Positions 28,661-38,663 of a DNA stretch of 64,000 nt are shown one piece after another. The notes beneath the pieces were generated by a model, which saw only the letters and a program-made list of their open reading frames with translations, did no database searches and was not told the DNA's origin. Position numbers and translations under genes: made by a program. Origin of the DNA: Taishania pollutisoli (GTDB taxonomy: Bacteria; Bacteroidota; Bacteroidia; Flavobacteriales_D; Crocinitomicaceae); contig NZ_JACVEL010000003.1 in NCBI RefSeq assembly GCF_014518315.1, positions 248,001 to 312,000 on the forward strand, in the 5' to 3' direction. Positions within the stretch are counted from its first letter, which is position 1, and every line of letters begins with the position of its first letter.

Positions 28661-29977
28661 ATGCTTTACCGCATTCTTAAAGTATTAATGCGCATTGGGA
28701 TTAATCTTTATTACTCAGAGATTAAGGTAAGGAATGAGCGCTACCTGGAGCATACGGGGCCGATGATTATCATTGCCAATCATCCCAATACTCTTGTGGA
28801 TGCACTGTTGATCGGAATTATTTCTCCCCGTCCGATCTATTACATGACAAAAGCCACATTTTTCAACAATAAGTTAAAAATGCGGATTCTCAGATCGTTG
28901 AACATGATTCCTGTTAACCGCGCTACGGAGGCTAAAACGCAAGGCGTTGATAATTCTTCCACCCTGGAAGAGTGTTACCGCTTATTGGCGGAAGGGAAAA
29001 CCCTGGTTATTTTCCCGGAAGGAAACAGCCAGATGGAGTTATTGCTAAGACAATTGAAATCAGGAGCTGCCAGAATTGCTCTGGAGTCCGAACTCAGAGG
29101 AAACGGAACATTAAACCTGAAGGTTGTACCCGTGGGGCTCATGTACACCCAGGGAGAAAAATTCAGAAGTTCCATTATGGTAAATTTCGGAAACGGAATC
29201 GGAGTTACTCACTACCTGGAAGAGTTCAGGGAAAATCAGTCTTCTGCAGCACGAAAATTAACCGAGGAATTTCGAAAATTGCTGGAAGGAGTACTCGTTA
29301 CAACACAAAATAAGGAACAGGAAGCACTGGTTACGGCATTGAGCGATGCTTTGAAGTCCAGGTATTTACACAATGCTTCTGATGTGGAATCGGAAGTCGG
29401 CTTCATGAAGAAAATCCGTGACAGAATCGAAGTACTTACCCTTGAAAAGCCTAAAAAAGTAGAGCAGATTCAACAATTGCTCTGGAATCTGAACTGGAAG
29501 ACACAAAAACTGGAAATAAAAAATGATTTTCTTGACAGGGGATTGCGTTCTTCGATGTTTATCCGGCAAATCATTACCTCCTTTATCGGGTTGATTATCG
29601 GGTTTCCAGTGTACCTGTTCGGATTGATTCACAACATACTTCCTTTCAAATTCACGGACTTTATTATCCCGAAAATTACCAAAAGCAAGGAGTTTTACGC
29701 ACCACTTGCGATCCTTATCGGCTTGATTATTTACCCGCTTAATTATGCTTTTTTTGCCATACTGTTCTATCAACTGTTTCAACCGGAACTCTGGCTGCTG
29801 GTCGTGTATTGTGTTTTGATGCCGGTTCTGGGATTCTTTGCATACAGTTTCAGCAAATACATGCAACATATTTCCTACAAATTGAACTATATTTTCCTGT
29901 TGATGAACAAGAAAGAAGTAATTTTGGAGATGAAAGAGCAGCGAAAACAATTGTTTCAGCTGATTTTTGAAGATTAA
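28661..29977 (+). CDS. PlsC-domain acyltransferase, membrane-bound
   Basis: The protein has 438 residues. The acyltransferase core has ANHPNTLVDALL as the histidine motif (near residue 40), then RATEAKTQ, the FPEGNS block (near 120) and VPVGLMYTQ. The His-to-Asp spacing is one residue longer than the classical HX4D, as in the GPAT/DHAPAT-like subgroup. Two to four membrane spans follow at about 305-400. It probably acylates glycerol-3-phosphate, lysophospholipid or an amino-acid lipid. It lies 32 bases behind the GT-C gene. Confidence 0.8.
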   Translation: MLYRILKVLMRIGINLYYSEIKVRNERYLEHTGPMIIIANHPNTLVDALLIGIISPRPIYYMTKATFFNNKLKMRILRSLNMIPVNRATEAKTQGVDNSSTLEECYRLLAEGKTLVIFPEGNSQMELLLRQLKSGAARIALESELRGNGTLNLKVVPVGLMYTQGEKFRSSIMVNFGNGIGVTHYLEEFRENQSSAARKLTEEFRKLLEGVLVTTQNKEQEALVTALSDALKSRYLHNASDVESEVGFMKKIRDRIEVLTLEKPKKVEQIQQLLWNLNWKTQKLEIKNDFLDRGLRSSMFIRQIITSFIGLIIGFPVYLFGLIHNILPFKFTDFIIPKITKSKEFYAPLAILIGLIIYPLNYAFFAILFYQLFQPELWLLVVYCVLMPVLGFFAYSFSKYMQHISYKLNYIFLLMNKKEVILEMKEQRKQLFQLIFED

Positions 29978-29982
29978 ATTTG
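29951..29982 (+). promoter_or_regulatory. promoter within the end of the acyltransferase gene
   Basis: TTG at 29951-29953 and TAAATTTG at 29975-29982 are separated by 21 bases. It points to the small gene starting at 30018. Confidence 0.45.
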
Positions 29983-30017
29983 GGCGTGTAGTTTGTTATC
30001 CATTTAAACAATTAAAA

Positions 30018-30464
30018 ATGATACACTTTTTATCACTGCTGGCACTTGTGGCAACAACATTTTCCAAGGCGGAATTTTTCAAGACACTGGAAGCGGGAGA
30101 GCAGGCCAACATCGTTGCGTTGGAGAAAAAAATAGCCGCGGCAACGGCGAGTGAAGATCAGCAGGCTTATTATGGAACAATTATGATGAAGAGTGCCGAG
30201 TATCAAAAGACAGCCGGAGATAAACTGAAGAAATTTAAAGAAGGAAAAACATTGCTGGAAGCAGCAATTCAGTCCAATTCTGCTAACGTTGAGTACCGCT
30301 TTTTGCGACTAATGATCCAGGAAAACGCCCCGAAAATATTGAAATATACAGCCAATATTAAAGAAGATGCGGCGTTTATCAAGGCCAATCAAAGTAAAGC
30401 ATCGAAGGAAGTGAAAACAGCCATCGTAAATTATGCCGGTGTGTCGGCCAATTTAAAACTGTAA
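30018..30464 (+). CDS. small exported helical protein, unknown
   Basis: This 148-residue protein has a signal peptide (MIHFLSLLALVATTFSKAEF). The mature part is alpha-helical and Lys/Ala-rich with the pattern GEQANIVALEKKIAAATASE, TLLEAAIQSNSANVEYRFLR and IKANQSKASKEVKTAIVNYA, which suggests a short TPR-like array. An in-frame ATG at 29967 would remove the signal from the N-terminus, so 30018 is preferred. No family is recognised. Confidence 0.65.
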   Translation: MIHFLSLLALVATTFSKAEFFKTLEAGEQANIVALEKKIAAATASEDQQAYYGTIMMKSAEYQKTAGDKLKKFKEGKTLLEAAIQSNSANVEYRFLRLMIQENAPKILKYTANIKEDAAFIKANQSKASKEVKTAIVNYAGVSANLKL

Positions 30465-30471
30465 CCGGAAA

Positions 30472-32052
30472 TCAGACCCCTTCTTCTTTCGGGAAATACA
30501 ACTTGCTTCCCGTTTGTATCTCTTTCTCAAACTTTTCGCGAATCACTTCCTGAACCGTTCGGTTTCCTAATTTACACTCCAGCCAGGAAATGATATCCAG
30601 GTAGAGAAACGCACGCTTTTCATACGGATCCTGCGCCAGTTTTACCAATTTTCGATGCAATACCTTAAAGGCTTTACGTACATCCGTGAGCGAAGAAAAC
30701 GGAAGTTGACGCAGGAAGAAAAAGATTTCTTTTTGCACCCCGTGCAGCTCTCCCATCTTGATCAGGAACCGGTAAACGCTTTTTACCTGGTATTCCACCA
30801 ACTCATTATTTCCCAGCTCAAAATGTGAAATCAAATTGAGAATCCGTGCAAAACATTGAATATCCTCCCGCAAGCTGGAATCTTTGAACTGTATGACCTT
30901 GTTCAGGTAGCGAATCGTTGTTTTATTATCGCCCGATCCGAAGTAAAGACATGCAATTTTGTAATTGAGAACAACAATCTGGTGCTCATCCATCTTAGAT
31001 TGATAACGTTCAATGAATGAGAGTATTTCCGGAACGATTTTTATACCTTCGTCAAAATTTCCCTCGAAATAATACTGGTTGATACGGTTCATGTGCAGGT
31101 ACAGCAAATACACCTGTTCGATGTTTTCTTTCCCCTTCATGATGTCCTTTTCAGAATCGTATTTTGCAAAAACCTCTTTGAAGCGTTTGTAATCCCTCAA
31201 ATGAAACAATGCACCTAACAGGTTGTGCTGTGCCCGGAGGAAAATTTCTTTTCGGGAATCAATGTATTCAGGATTTTCATAAAACAAATCAACCCATTGA
31301 CGGGCATATTTATAACACATTACAAAATCCTGTATGATATGATTGTAACTCACCATTGCATTGTAATAGTAAATTCTTCCCTCAAAACCCAGGTCTTGTA
31401 TTTTAAACGCAATCATCTTGGATTGGAAAAATTGCTGGACAAACAGGTTTTCCTTTTCATCGCGAACAAACCCGACTTTCAGGTACAGTGCATGCAGTTG
31501 CAGGGATAAGTTGGAAAAAAAAACCGAGTATGAAACCTGCTCTTCCTTGGAAGAACTTTGATTGGTCAGGTAATCAGCCCGTTGACTGAGGGTTTTGGTG
31601 ATAAACTGAGATTCAATGATTTTTTCCAGCTCGACGACCTCCAATGCCAGGATGTTGTACCCCCCGTTTTTTGCCAGCTGACCGGCTTTTTCTAATTGTT
31701 TCAATGCCTGATGATAGAATCCTTTGTTGAGCAGGATTACCGCGTAATCAATGTATTCTCGGATTTCTATCTGTGTATACTTGGTGGTATTCAAAATTCG
31801 CAGACCGGCAAGAAGTTGCTTGTACAAATGTGCCTTTATATTGGAGAGCTGTTCCTTTTTGATTTCCGGGATTTTAGCCAGTGCTTCGGCGTCAGAATAA
31901 CAGGAACTCTTGTCAATGTAGTCAAACAACAAAATAAATTTGAGGTCTTCCTGGGACGAATTGCGCTTTGCATACAACTTAAAATTGCGCTTTTCAGCCT
32001 TGGAAAGGGAGTGAATCAGCTCAATTAAATGGTCGGATGATGATTTGGACAT
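30472..32052 (-). CDS. large TPR-like helical protein, unknown function
   Basis: This 526-residue cytoplasmic protein has no signal peptide. It is helical throughout, with TPR-like pairs (EYIDYAVILLNKGFYHQALKQ, KIACLYFGSGDNKTTIRYLN). The start SSSDHLIELIHSLSKAEKRNFKLYA is typical of a family found widely in Bacteroidota without assigned role. It converges with the small exported protein gene (7 bases apart). Confidence 0.65.
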   Translation of the reverse strand: MSKSSSDHLIELIHSLSKAEKRNFKLYAKRNSSQEDLKFILLFDYIDKSSCYSDAEALAKIPEIKKEQLSNIKAHLYKQLLAGLRILNTTKYTQIEIREYIDYAVILLNKGFYHQALKQLEKAGQLAKNGGYNILALEVVELEKIIESQFITKTLSQRADYLTNQSSSKEEQVSYSVFFSNLSLQLHALYLKVGFVRDEKENLFVQQFFQSKMIAFKIQDLGFEGRIYYYNAMVSYNHIIQDFVMCYKYARQWVDLFYENPEYIDSRKEIFLRAQHNLLGALFHLRDYKRFKEVFAKYDSEKDIMKGKENIEQVYLLYLHMNRINQYYFEGNFDEGIKIVPEILSFIERYQSKMDEHQIVVLNYKIACLYFGSGDNKTTIRYLNKVIQFKDSSLREDIQCFARILNLISHFELGNNELVEYQVKSVYRFLIKMGELHGVQKEIFFFLRQLPFSSLTDVRKAFKVLHRKLVKLAQDPYEKRAFLYLDIISWLECKLGNRTVQEVIREKFEKEIQTGSKLYFPKEEGV

Positions 32053-32270
32053 TGTATTTTTGTTTTACAAAAAATATTGATAACCAGCGGTTAAATTCAA
32101 AATTTATGCCAATGAAATTAAATTGGATATCGTAATGATTTTTTATTTTAGTTTATAAAATTCAGGATTTAACTACACATTTGCAAGTAGAAAATGCTTC
32201 GGCAGTCAAAATTGAACTAAGATTTTGCAGGAGTAGGGGTACTCTTGTTTATTTTCGATTAATAGCTAAG

Positions 32271-32303
32271 TCCCGTAAACGAACAATTTACGGGATTTTT
32301 TTA
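32271..32303 (+). terminator. rho-independent terminator with no plus-strand gene upstream
   Basis: A 9-bp perfect stem TCCCGTAAA (32271-32279) and TTTACGGGA (32287-32295) is followed by seven T on the plus strand. The nearest annotated plus-strand gene ends at 30464, so it probably ends a short unannotated transcript. Confidence 0.75.
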
Positions 32304-32325
32304 TGTCCGTGACCGAACGGTAGTT

Positions 32326-33738
32326 TTATTTCTTAAATGCCATTTTTCGTACCGCCTGTCGAATGTTCTGTTCGGCATCCAGCAATTTGAATACAGGAAT
32401 GTACTGACCTTCTCCCAATTGGGCTACTTCACGCATTGATACTTCCGATTTTGCGTCGTTGAGTACACCGACAACAGAAAGCTGAATGTTCTTCTTCGCG
32501 TACTTTTTGATGAGTTTTTTGTAATCATAGTTATTGTGATTGAATGCACCGTCCGTGATGACAAAAACGTGGTTGATCCCACCGGTTATAAACCCGGCTT
32601 CTGCTTGTTCAAACCCCAGTTTGATCCCATCCCCTCCGGCAGTCATACCGGAAGGTCTCAGTCCTTTTACCTGCTCCCGTACAGCTGCTTTATCCTGTCC
32701 CGAAGTCGGTGCGAGTAATACATTTGCCCTGGAAGCATAGGTTACAATCGCAATGTGATCTTGCTGGCGGATCATTTCAGAAAGTTGATTCAGCGAGTAC
32801 TTCATGAGTTCCATTTTATCACCCTGGTTCATGGATGAAGAAATGTCCAGGACAAATACCAGGTTTACCGGTGCGAAGAACGAAGGATCAAAGTTGTCAT
32901 TGTCCAGTTCTTCTATAGAAACAACGGTCTCCGTATCAGACGGGGGAACAGGAGTTGTTTCCGTCACAACAGGTGGTGTTGTTTCCGTTACATCAATTTC
33001 AATTTCGGGTGCAGGTGGCTGTTGCACGATTTCCGGTTCAGGTACAATTACATTGGAAGGATCTTTCTGCAATTCAATGACCACTTTATTGCGTTCATTG
33101 TTGACAAATGCACCTTTTTCTTCGGGCAGATACCCGTCATGCCGGGCATAAAAGTATGCTAAACCAATTGTTCCCTGTTTTTTGATGCGTCCGCTCTTGT
33201 CCGTTACATCCGTCCAGACTGCAAATCCGTCCTGGATCATACTGACTTTACTTTTCCCCAGTTCTTCCCGCGTAGAAGCATCAATTGTAATAACGGTCAG
33301 ATCAAATTGATTTGGTTTTCTTCCGGCCGGATGCGTGTTAAAATCAGGGCAGGCGGTTAAATTGCTGCGACTGGTTGTTTCCATCTCCAGTAAGTTGCCG
33401 CTCAATACCAGTTTATGAGGATCCCCTTTGTCGCTGGTATAGATATCAACAGTATAGGAGAATTTTCCTTTTTCCTGCGGATTGACCTGGAAACGGAGTG
33501 TAAGGGAACTGTCTTTTTGTACAAAAGCACGGTTTTGAATGTAAATTACTTCACTGGGTTTCCGCACGCTGAGAATATACCCGTCCCTGACTCCTTGATT
33601 TGTGATGGTAATATCTACAAACCGGTTGTCATAACTCTCCAGTTCTCCGAAGTTATGCTTGAGCGTGTTGAATACCATTTGTCCCGAAACCGAAAAAGAC
33701 AAACCGATAAATCCGAATAAAAATGAAAGAATGCGCAT
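32326..33738 (-). CDS. secreted von Willebrand factor A domain protein
   Basis: This 470-residue protein has a signal peptide (FLFGFIGLSFSVSGQ), an N-terminal DUF1573-like beta-sandwich (FNTLKHNFGELESYDNRFVD), a carboxypeptidase-regulatory-like segment, a Pro/Thr/Val-rich linker (about 220-270) and a VWA domain (about 285-455). The VWA metal site is FVLDISSSMNQGDKM with VTYAS and TDGAFNHN. It probably binds a protein partner at the cell surface or in the periplasm. No sorting domain is present. Confidence 0.8.
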   Translation of the reverse strand: MRILSFLFGFIGLSFSVSGQMVFNTLKHNFGELESYDNRFVDITITNQGVRDGYILSVRKPSEVIYIQNRAFVQKDSSLTLRFQVNPQEKGKFSYTVDIYTSDKGDPHKLVLSGNLLEMETTSRSNLTACPDFNTHPAGRKPNQFDLTVITIDASTREELGKSKVSMIQDGFAVWTDVTDKSGRIKKQGTIGLAYFYARHDGYLPEEKGAFVNNERNKVVIELQKDPSNVIVPEPEIVQQPPAPEIEIDVTETTPPVVTETTPVPPSDTETVVSIEELDNDNFDPSFFAPVNLVFVLDISSSMNQGDKMELMKYSLNQLSEMIRQQDHIAIVTYASRANVLLAPTSGQDKAAVREQVKGLRPSGMTAGGDGIKLGFEQAEAGFITGGINHVFVITDGAFNHNNYDYKKLIKKYAKKNIQLSVVGVLNDAKSEVSMREVAQLGEGQYIPVFKLLDAEQNIRQAVRKMAFKK

Positions 33739-33880
33739 ATACAGTATTTAACGAAACGAACACAAAAATGTTATCAAAAGCAGTAAGAAACAAAAAACAG
33801 ACCAGACAATCAATTTATCCGGCAGTTTAAATAATAGTTTCATGATTATCATTTAAAATCGTATCTTTCAATGAAAGTCA

Positions 33881-34957
33881 ATGCCTATGAACCGATTTAC
33901 TATTACTATTGTCGTCTGCTTGCTGACGAATTATACCTTTACACAGGAAGATTCTACGTTTTTAAAAGAAATCAGATACATTCCGGAAGTCACCATCAAT
34001 GCGACGGGGCAGACTGTTTTTAAACAGCCCAATATTCATTTACTGGATTTTCATGTTGACGAAAAAGGAACGTTTTTACTGTTAAAAGGACAAAAGAAAT
34101 ATTTTCTTTCGCGACTGGATGAAGCATTAGAAATGGAATCGACCGTTTTGCTGTCGTTTAAACCTGAACGGTTACACCGGGATTGTCTGGGTGATTTACA
34201 AATTATATCAGCAGACAGCATATACAGGGTAGATGAACATGCAGATGGAATCGGTGTTTATGAACCCAATCCGATTTCCTTCTTTTATGATTATTATGCG
34301 AATTGTCTGGGAGAAACAAAAAATCACTTGTTTTACAAGTTCTTTTCCAATTCCAATCAAACCGTCATCTTTAATGCGATTGATAAACAAAATCATTCGC
34401 CAACAATTGTTTACCGTGCAGAAGACTCCATCCAGGTGCTGGTTGCTGATGACTGGAGGAAACAAATCCAACAGGACGGGTATAGCTTCAATGCCCAGAT
34501 GCAGGAAATAAATACTGTGCAACTCTCCGCAAGCAGGGATAAGTTTCAGGACCTGATGTTTTATACATTTGTCATTTCCAGACCGGACTATATTCCGCTA
34601 TTTACACGGGAAAATGAAGTCTGTATTTTTGATCATTACAATGACCTGCTGGTTCATTTTAATTCAAATGCATTGGACAAACCTGTCACACAGCCGATTT
34701 CCTATCACAAACAGCAGGGGTGGAGAAAAGAGCTGTTGTATGACGGTGCCACAGAAACATTTTACACGACCTTTTCGGTCAATGGACATTTGTATGTTAC
34801 AGAGCTGTCGAAAACAGATTTTAGTCCTGTAAAATCAATCAGGGTACATTACAATTCATTTCCGAACCGGTTGATGATACACGGTGGCTTTTTATACTAC
34901 GATTATACATCTTCATTCGAAGATTCATATAAAAAATTGTTCCGCCAACAGTTGTAA
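33881..34957 (+). CDS. exported protein of unknown function
   Basis: The protein has 358 residues with a signal peptide (NRFTITIVVCLLTNYTFTQ). The mature part is beta-rich with many aromatic residues (FFYDYYANCLGETKNHLFYKF, YHKQQGWRKELLYDGATETFY), which resembles a beta-propeller. No catalytic motif or sorting domain is seen. The next gene begins 134 bases later on the same strand. Confidence 0.65.
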   Translation: MPMNRFTITIVVCLLTNYTFTQEDSTFLKEIRYIPEVTINATGQTVFKQPNIHLLDFHVDEKGTFLLLKGQKKYFLSRLDEALEMESTVLLSFKPERLHRDCLGDLQIISADSIYRVDEHADGIGVYEPNPISFFYDYYANCLGETKNHLFYKFFSNSNQTVIFNAIDKQNHSPTIVYRAEDSIQVLVADDWRKQIQQDGYSFNAQMQEINTVQLSASRDKFQDLMFYTFVISRPDYIPLFTRENEVCIFDHYNDLLVHFNSNALDKPVTQPISYHKQQGWRKELLYDGATETFYTTFSVNGHLYVTELSKTDFSPVKSIRVHYNSFPNRLMIHGGFLYYDYTSSFEDSYKKLFRQQL

Positions 34958-35091
34958 ATAAAGCAGCGTGTGATTTACCGAACGATTAAAAACAACAGCA
35001 TTTTTGTCATATGTGGTAAAAAAACGTGTAAAAACGTAAAAAAACCGTAGGAGTAAGATTTGTATTTTAGCCAAGGAATTAACTCTAACGA

Positions 35092-36120
35092 ATGTCGAAG
35101 AAACGAGAATTACAACATAAACTATTTCAAAAAATCCAGCAAGAACTTGAGCGAAAAGGACAGACAATCGGAAGTGTTATGCCCGAGGTTTTGGGAATCA
35201 GTAAAGATGCCGTTTATCGGAGATACCGTATGGAAACGGATGTGACCCTGGATGATTTGCACAAGATCAAAGAACAGTTGGGGATATCAATAGACGCATT
35301 GCTGGGAAAAGAAGAGCCTGCTGCCTTGTTTTATTACAATCCGATCATGGAAGAAGGGTTCAGCCTGGAAGCCTACTTTGACCGTATCCGCCAAAACCTG
35401 GAACTGCTGCATAAGCAAGGGACGCCGAGAATGATTCTGACGGTCAACAATACGCCGTTTTTCCCGATATTCAATTTCCCCAATCTGCTGAAAGCAAAAC
35501 TGTTTTTCTGGATCAAAAAACAAATGCGATTGGATGCATTGAAGAATGTAAACTATGAAGATTTTTATTTTTCAATGCGCCTGATGCAAACAAGCTATGA
35601 AATTCTCAAACTGTACCATAAAGTACCCTCAAAAGAATTGTACGACCCGGATATGTTAAAAGGATTCGTACGGGAAATCTACTACTATTATACATCCAAT
35701 GAAATAGACAACAGTGTTGCGGTGGAATTATACAACGACATGATTCACCTGGTCAAACACCTGAAGGAACAAGCCAGAAATGGGATCAAGTATGAGTATG
35801 GAAAAAAGCCGGTGCCTTCGGAAGAAAACCAACTGGAAGTTTATTACAACGAAATACTGAATGCTACGGCAATGTTTTATTACACAACGGAAAAAGGAGA
35901 AGGATTGTTTCTCACACAAAACTTCCTGAACCCCATCCATACGACCAATCAGTATTATGTCAAAGACACATATAAGCTACTGGGGCAGATGATCTCTGCC
36001 TCTTCAAAAATCAGCCTTACAAACAGCAAGACGCGGGATCGTTACTTTACAGAGATCATGCAGATGATTGAACGTTACCGGAAAAAAGTCGTTTTTGAAA
36101 GTGAAAATCAAACACACTGA
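35092..36120 (+). CDS. helix-turn-helix regulator with large C-terminal domain
   Basis: The protein has 342 residues. The N-terminal 70 residues form a BetR/XRE-like helix-turn-helix (GQTIGSVMPEVLGISKDAVYRRYR, then DVTLDDLHKIKEQLGISIDAL). The remaining 270 residues are helical and rich in Tyr and Phe (LYDPDMLKGFVREIYYYYTS). This layout occurs in uncharacterised flavobacterial regulators. Target and ligand are unknown. Confidence 0.7.
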   Translation: MSKKRELQHKLFQKIQQELERKGQTIGSVMPEVLGISKDAVYRRYRMETDVTLDDLHKIKEQLGISIDALLGKEEPAALFYYNPIMEEGFSLEAYFDRIRQNLELLHKQGTPRMILTVNNTPFFPIFNFPNLLKAKLFFWIKKQMRLDALKNVNYEDFYFSMRLMQTSYEILKLYHKVPSKELYDPDMLKGFVREIYYYYTSNEIDNSVAVELYNDMIHLVKHLKEQARNGIKYEYGKKPVPSEENQLEVYYNEILNATAMFYYTTEKGEGLFLTQNFLNPIHTTNQYYVKDTYKLLGQMISASSKISLTNSKTRDRYFTEIMQMIERYRKKVVFESENQTH

Positions 36121-36744
36121 TGGTCAACAGGTAGTAAATAAAAATGATTAGTTGTGATTATCGCAATTTTAAAATTGAATGCATCTCTTTTTGTCGATCA
36201 TACGACCATTTTCAACGGTATTTATTGTTTTTTTATCAAAAATATTTTTTATTAAATTACTGGTTTTAAGGTTGTTTTTGTTTGTTTGATTTTGAGTTGC
36301 GATTTTTAATGAGTTAAAATCAATCAGTTGCGTTTTTTGAGGTATGTTTTCGTTTAATTTTGTATTATCGCTATGATTTTATATCATGTAGGTAGTGAAC
36401 AGCAACATATACTTACAGTCTAAGAACCATCAATCAAGTTAACTTACTACTGCTTTTTTGATGGTTTTTTTATTTGCTGTCGCTGGCAACGTCGTATTAA
36501 AAACAACATCTCTTTTTCCACTTCATTTACACACTTTTTATCAGAAACAAGTTACCATACTGTTTTTGCAATCATCCGTTTCCATTCTGTTCAACTGTAT
36601 CCCCGTTGAGTTGTCCGTATATCAATGACAAAGAACATACATGGAATATAAAAGTAAATTAATTCATAAAAAATTGATATGCATGCATAATAGTTAAAAT
36701 ATTTTTTTATCTTTATCCAAACGATAATTACAAATTCTAAATAT
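36121..36744. other. AT-rich intergenic region with a candidate small RNA
   Basis: These 624 bases hold no gene I can support. The plus-strand promoter-like box at 36355 and terminator at 36426-36472 frame a possible transcript of about 105 nt. The rest is AT-rich sequence without clear repeats, ending in the leader of the acyl-CoA dehydrogenase gene. Confidence 0.6.
36355..36472 (+). ncRNA. candidate small RNA (promoter box to terminator)
   Basis: TAATTTTG at 36355-36362 fits the -7 consensus; a TTG lies at 36337-36339 or 36328-36330, neither at the ideal spacing. The terminator has an 8-bp stem ACCATCAA (36426-36433) and TTGATGGT (36458-36465) with a T run. Its 24-base loop contains 36432-36451, which is complementary to the transcript at 42.2 kb. 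It could instead be a late terminator of the regulator gene ending at 36120. Confidence 0.4.
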
Positions 36745-38529
36745 ATGTCAACAAAAAATGCAATTAAAGGTGGTGAGTTTATCATTAAAGACACGCTGCC
36801 ACATGAAATTTTCACTCCCGAAGAATGGACGGAAGAGCAACGAATGATCGCGCAGATGTGTGATGATTTCATTGCGCAGGAAGTAACACCTGTGTTGGAT
36901 CGTGTGGACAAAATGGAAGAGGGTCTGATGGTTTCTTTGCTTGAAAAGGCAGGAGAACTGGGATTGTTGGGACTTTCTGTTCCTGAGCAGTACAACGGAA
37001 TGGGAGTTGACTTCAAAACATCATTGCTGGCGACGGAGCACCTGGGGAAAGGGTATTCCTTTTCGGTAGCTTACGGAGCACATACTGGTATTGGTTCGTT
37101 ACCTTTACTGTACTACGGAACAGAAGAACAAAAGGCGAAATACAGTGGGAAGCTGGCAACAGGGGAATGGAAAGCTGCTTACTGTTTGACAGAGCCGGGA
37201 TCCGGTTCGGATGCCAATTCGGGGAAAACAAAAGCTGTATTGAGCGAGGACGGGAAATATTACATTCTCAACGGCCAGAAAATGTGGATTACCAACGGTG
37301 GTTTTGCCAATTTGTTTACCGTTTTTGCTAAAATCGACGATGATGCGAAGCTGACAGCCTTTTTGGTGGAGGCAGATTCCGAGGGGATTTCACTGAACCC
37401 GGAAGAAAAGAAAATGGGGATCAAAGGCTCTTCGACACGTCAGGTGTTTTTTAACAATGTAAAAGTTCCTGTAGAAAACATGCTCTCTGAGCGTGAAAAC
37501 GGATTTAAAATCGCATTGAACATTCTCAACATCGGACGTATCAAGCTGGGAGCAGGTGTTGTCGGTGGTGCGAAAGATGCGATCGGGGACTCCATTCGTT
37601 ATGCCAATGAGCGGGAGCAATTCGGAAGACCGATCTCAAAATATGGAGCAATCCGCTATAAAATTGCAGAACAGGCAATCCGTACATTTGTAACAGAATC
37701 TGCATTGTACCGTGCGGGACAAAACATTGATGATGCAATTGAAGCATACGTTGCGGAAGGGTTGGACAAAGGAACAGCAACATTGAAAGGAATTGAGTTA
37801 TTTGCTCCTGAATGTGCCATTTTAAAGGTGGCAGGCTCAGAAACACTGGATTATGTGGTGGACGAAGCAGTTCAAATCTTCGGAGGAATGGGATATTCTG
37901 CCGAATCAAGTGTAGAACGTGCTTACCGGGATTCCCGCATCAACCGTATTTTTGAAGGAACAAATGAAATCAACCGGATGTTGATTGTAGAAATGGTGCT
38001 GCGCCGTGCAATGAAGGGTGAACTGGATTTAATGGGACCTGCAATGGCGGTTGCCAACGAATTGATGAGCATTCCTGAATTCGAAGAAGCACCACAAGGG
38101 ACATTGGGTGCAGAACAAGCAGCATTGAAAGGATTTAAAAAAGTGATCCTGATGGCGGCAGGTTCGGCTGTTCAGAAACTGATGAATACCCTGTCAAAAG
38201 AACAGGAAGTATTGATGGGAATTGCAGACATTGCGATTATTGTATACGAAGCGGAATCGGCGTTGTTGCGTGTTCAGAAACTCATTGAAGCAAAAGGAGA
38301 GGATGCAGCAGCGATCCAGATTGCTATTGTAAAAACATACTTCTACGATGCGGCGGATAAAATCAATAAGCTGGCCAAAGACGTGCTGAATTCTTTTGCA
38401 GAAGGAGATGAGTTAAAAATGATGCTGATGGGATTAAAACGCTTTACCAAGTTGGAAAACATTAACCCGAAAGAAAACCGTCAATTGATTGCTCAGAAAC
38501 TGATTGCGGACGGAACATATTCATTGTAA
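36745..38529 (+). CDS. acyl-CoA dehydrogenase family protein (long form)
   Basis: This 594-residue flavoprotein shows the acyl-CoA dehydrogenase order. The N-terminal helical domain is followed by the FAD/substrate beta domain (AYCLTEPGSGSDA, MWITNGG), the C-terminal helical domain (FGRPISKYGAIRYKIAE, QIFGGMGYSAESSVERAYRD, IFEGTNEINRM) and an extra helical extension of about 170 residues found in the VLCAD/ACAD9-like group. It catalyses the first step of fatty-acyl-CoA beta-oxidation. Electrons go to ETF in this family. Confidence 0.92.
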   Translation: MSTKNAIKGGEFIIKDTLPHEIFTPEEWTEEQRMIAQMCDDFIAQEVTPVLDRVDKMEEGLMVSLLEKAGELGLLGLSVPEQYNGMGVDFKTSLLATEHLGKGYSFSVAYGAHTGIGSLPLLYYGTEEQKAKYSGKLATGEWKAAYCLTEPGSGSDANSGKTKAVLSEDGKYYILNGQKMWITNGGFANLFTVFAKIDDDAKLTAFLVEADSEGISLNPEEKKMGIKGSSTRQVFFNNVKVPVENMLSERENGFKIALNILNIGRIKLGAGVVGGAKDAIGDSIRYANEREQFGRPISKYGAIRYKIAEQAIRTFVTESALYRAGQNIDDAIEAYVAEGLDKGTATLKGIELFAPECAILKVAGSETLDYVVDEAVQIFGGMGYSAESSVERAYRDSRINRIFEGTNEINRMLIVEMVLRRAMKGELDLMGPAMAVANELMSIPEFEEAPQGTLGAEQAALKGFKKVILMAAGSAVQKLMNTLSKEQEVLMGIADIAIIVYEAESALLRVQKLIEAKGEDAAAIQIAIVKTYFYDAADKINKLAKDVLNSFAEGDELKMMLMGLKRFTKLENINPKENRQLIAQKLIADGTYSL

Positions 38530-38533
38530 TTCA

Positions 38534-38572
38534 GATTTTCCTCCCGTTCTCAAAGTGAACGGGAAGAAAATC
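38534..38572. terminator. long hairpin, probable bidirectional terminator
   Basis: GATTTTC-c-TCCCGTTC (38534-38549) pairs with GAACGGGA-a-GAAAATC (38557-38572), 15 bp with one internal mismatch. It lies just behind the acyl-CoA dehydrogenase gene. Confidence 0.65.
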
Positions 38573-38663
38573 ATACCGACCATCCTTTACAACTAAACCT
38601 ATATTCTGCAATCATTCAGGTTGTGTGAAATATTTTCCCTATTTTTCCGTTCTTTTTCAGGAA

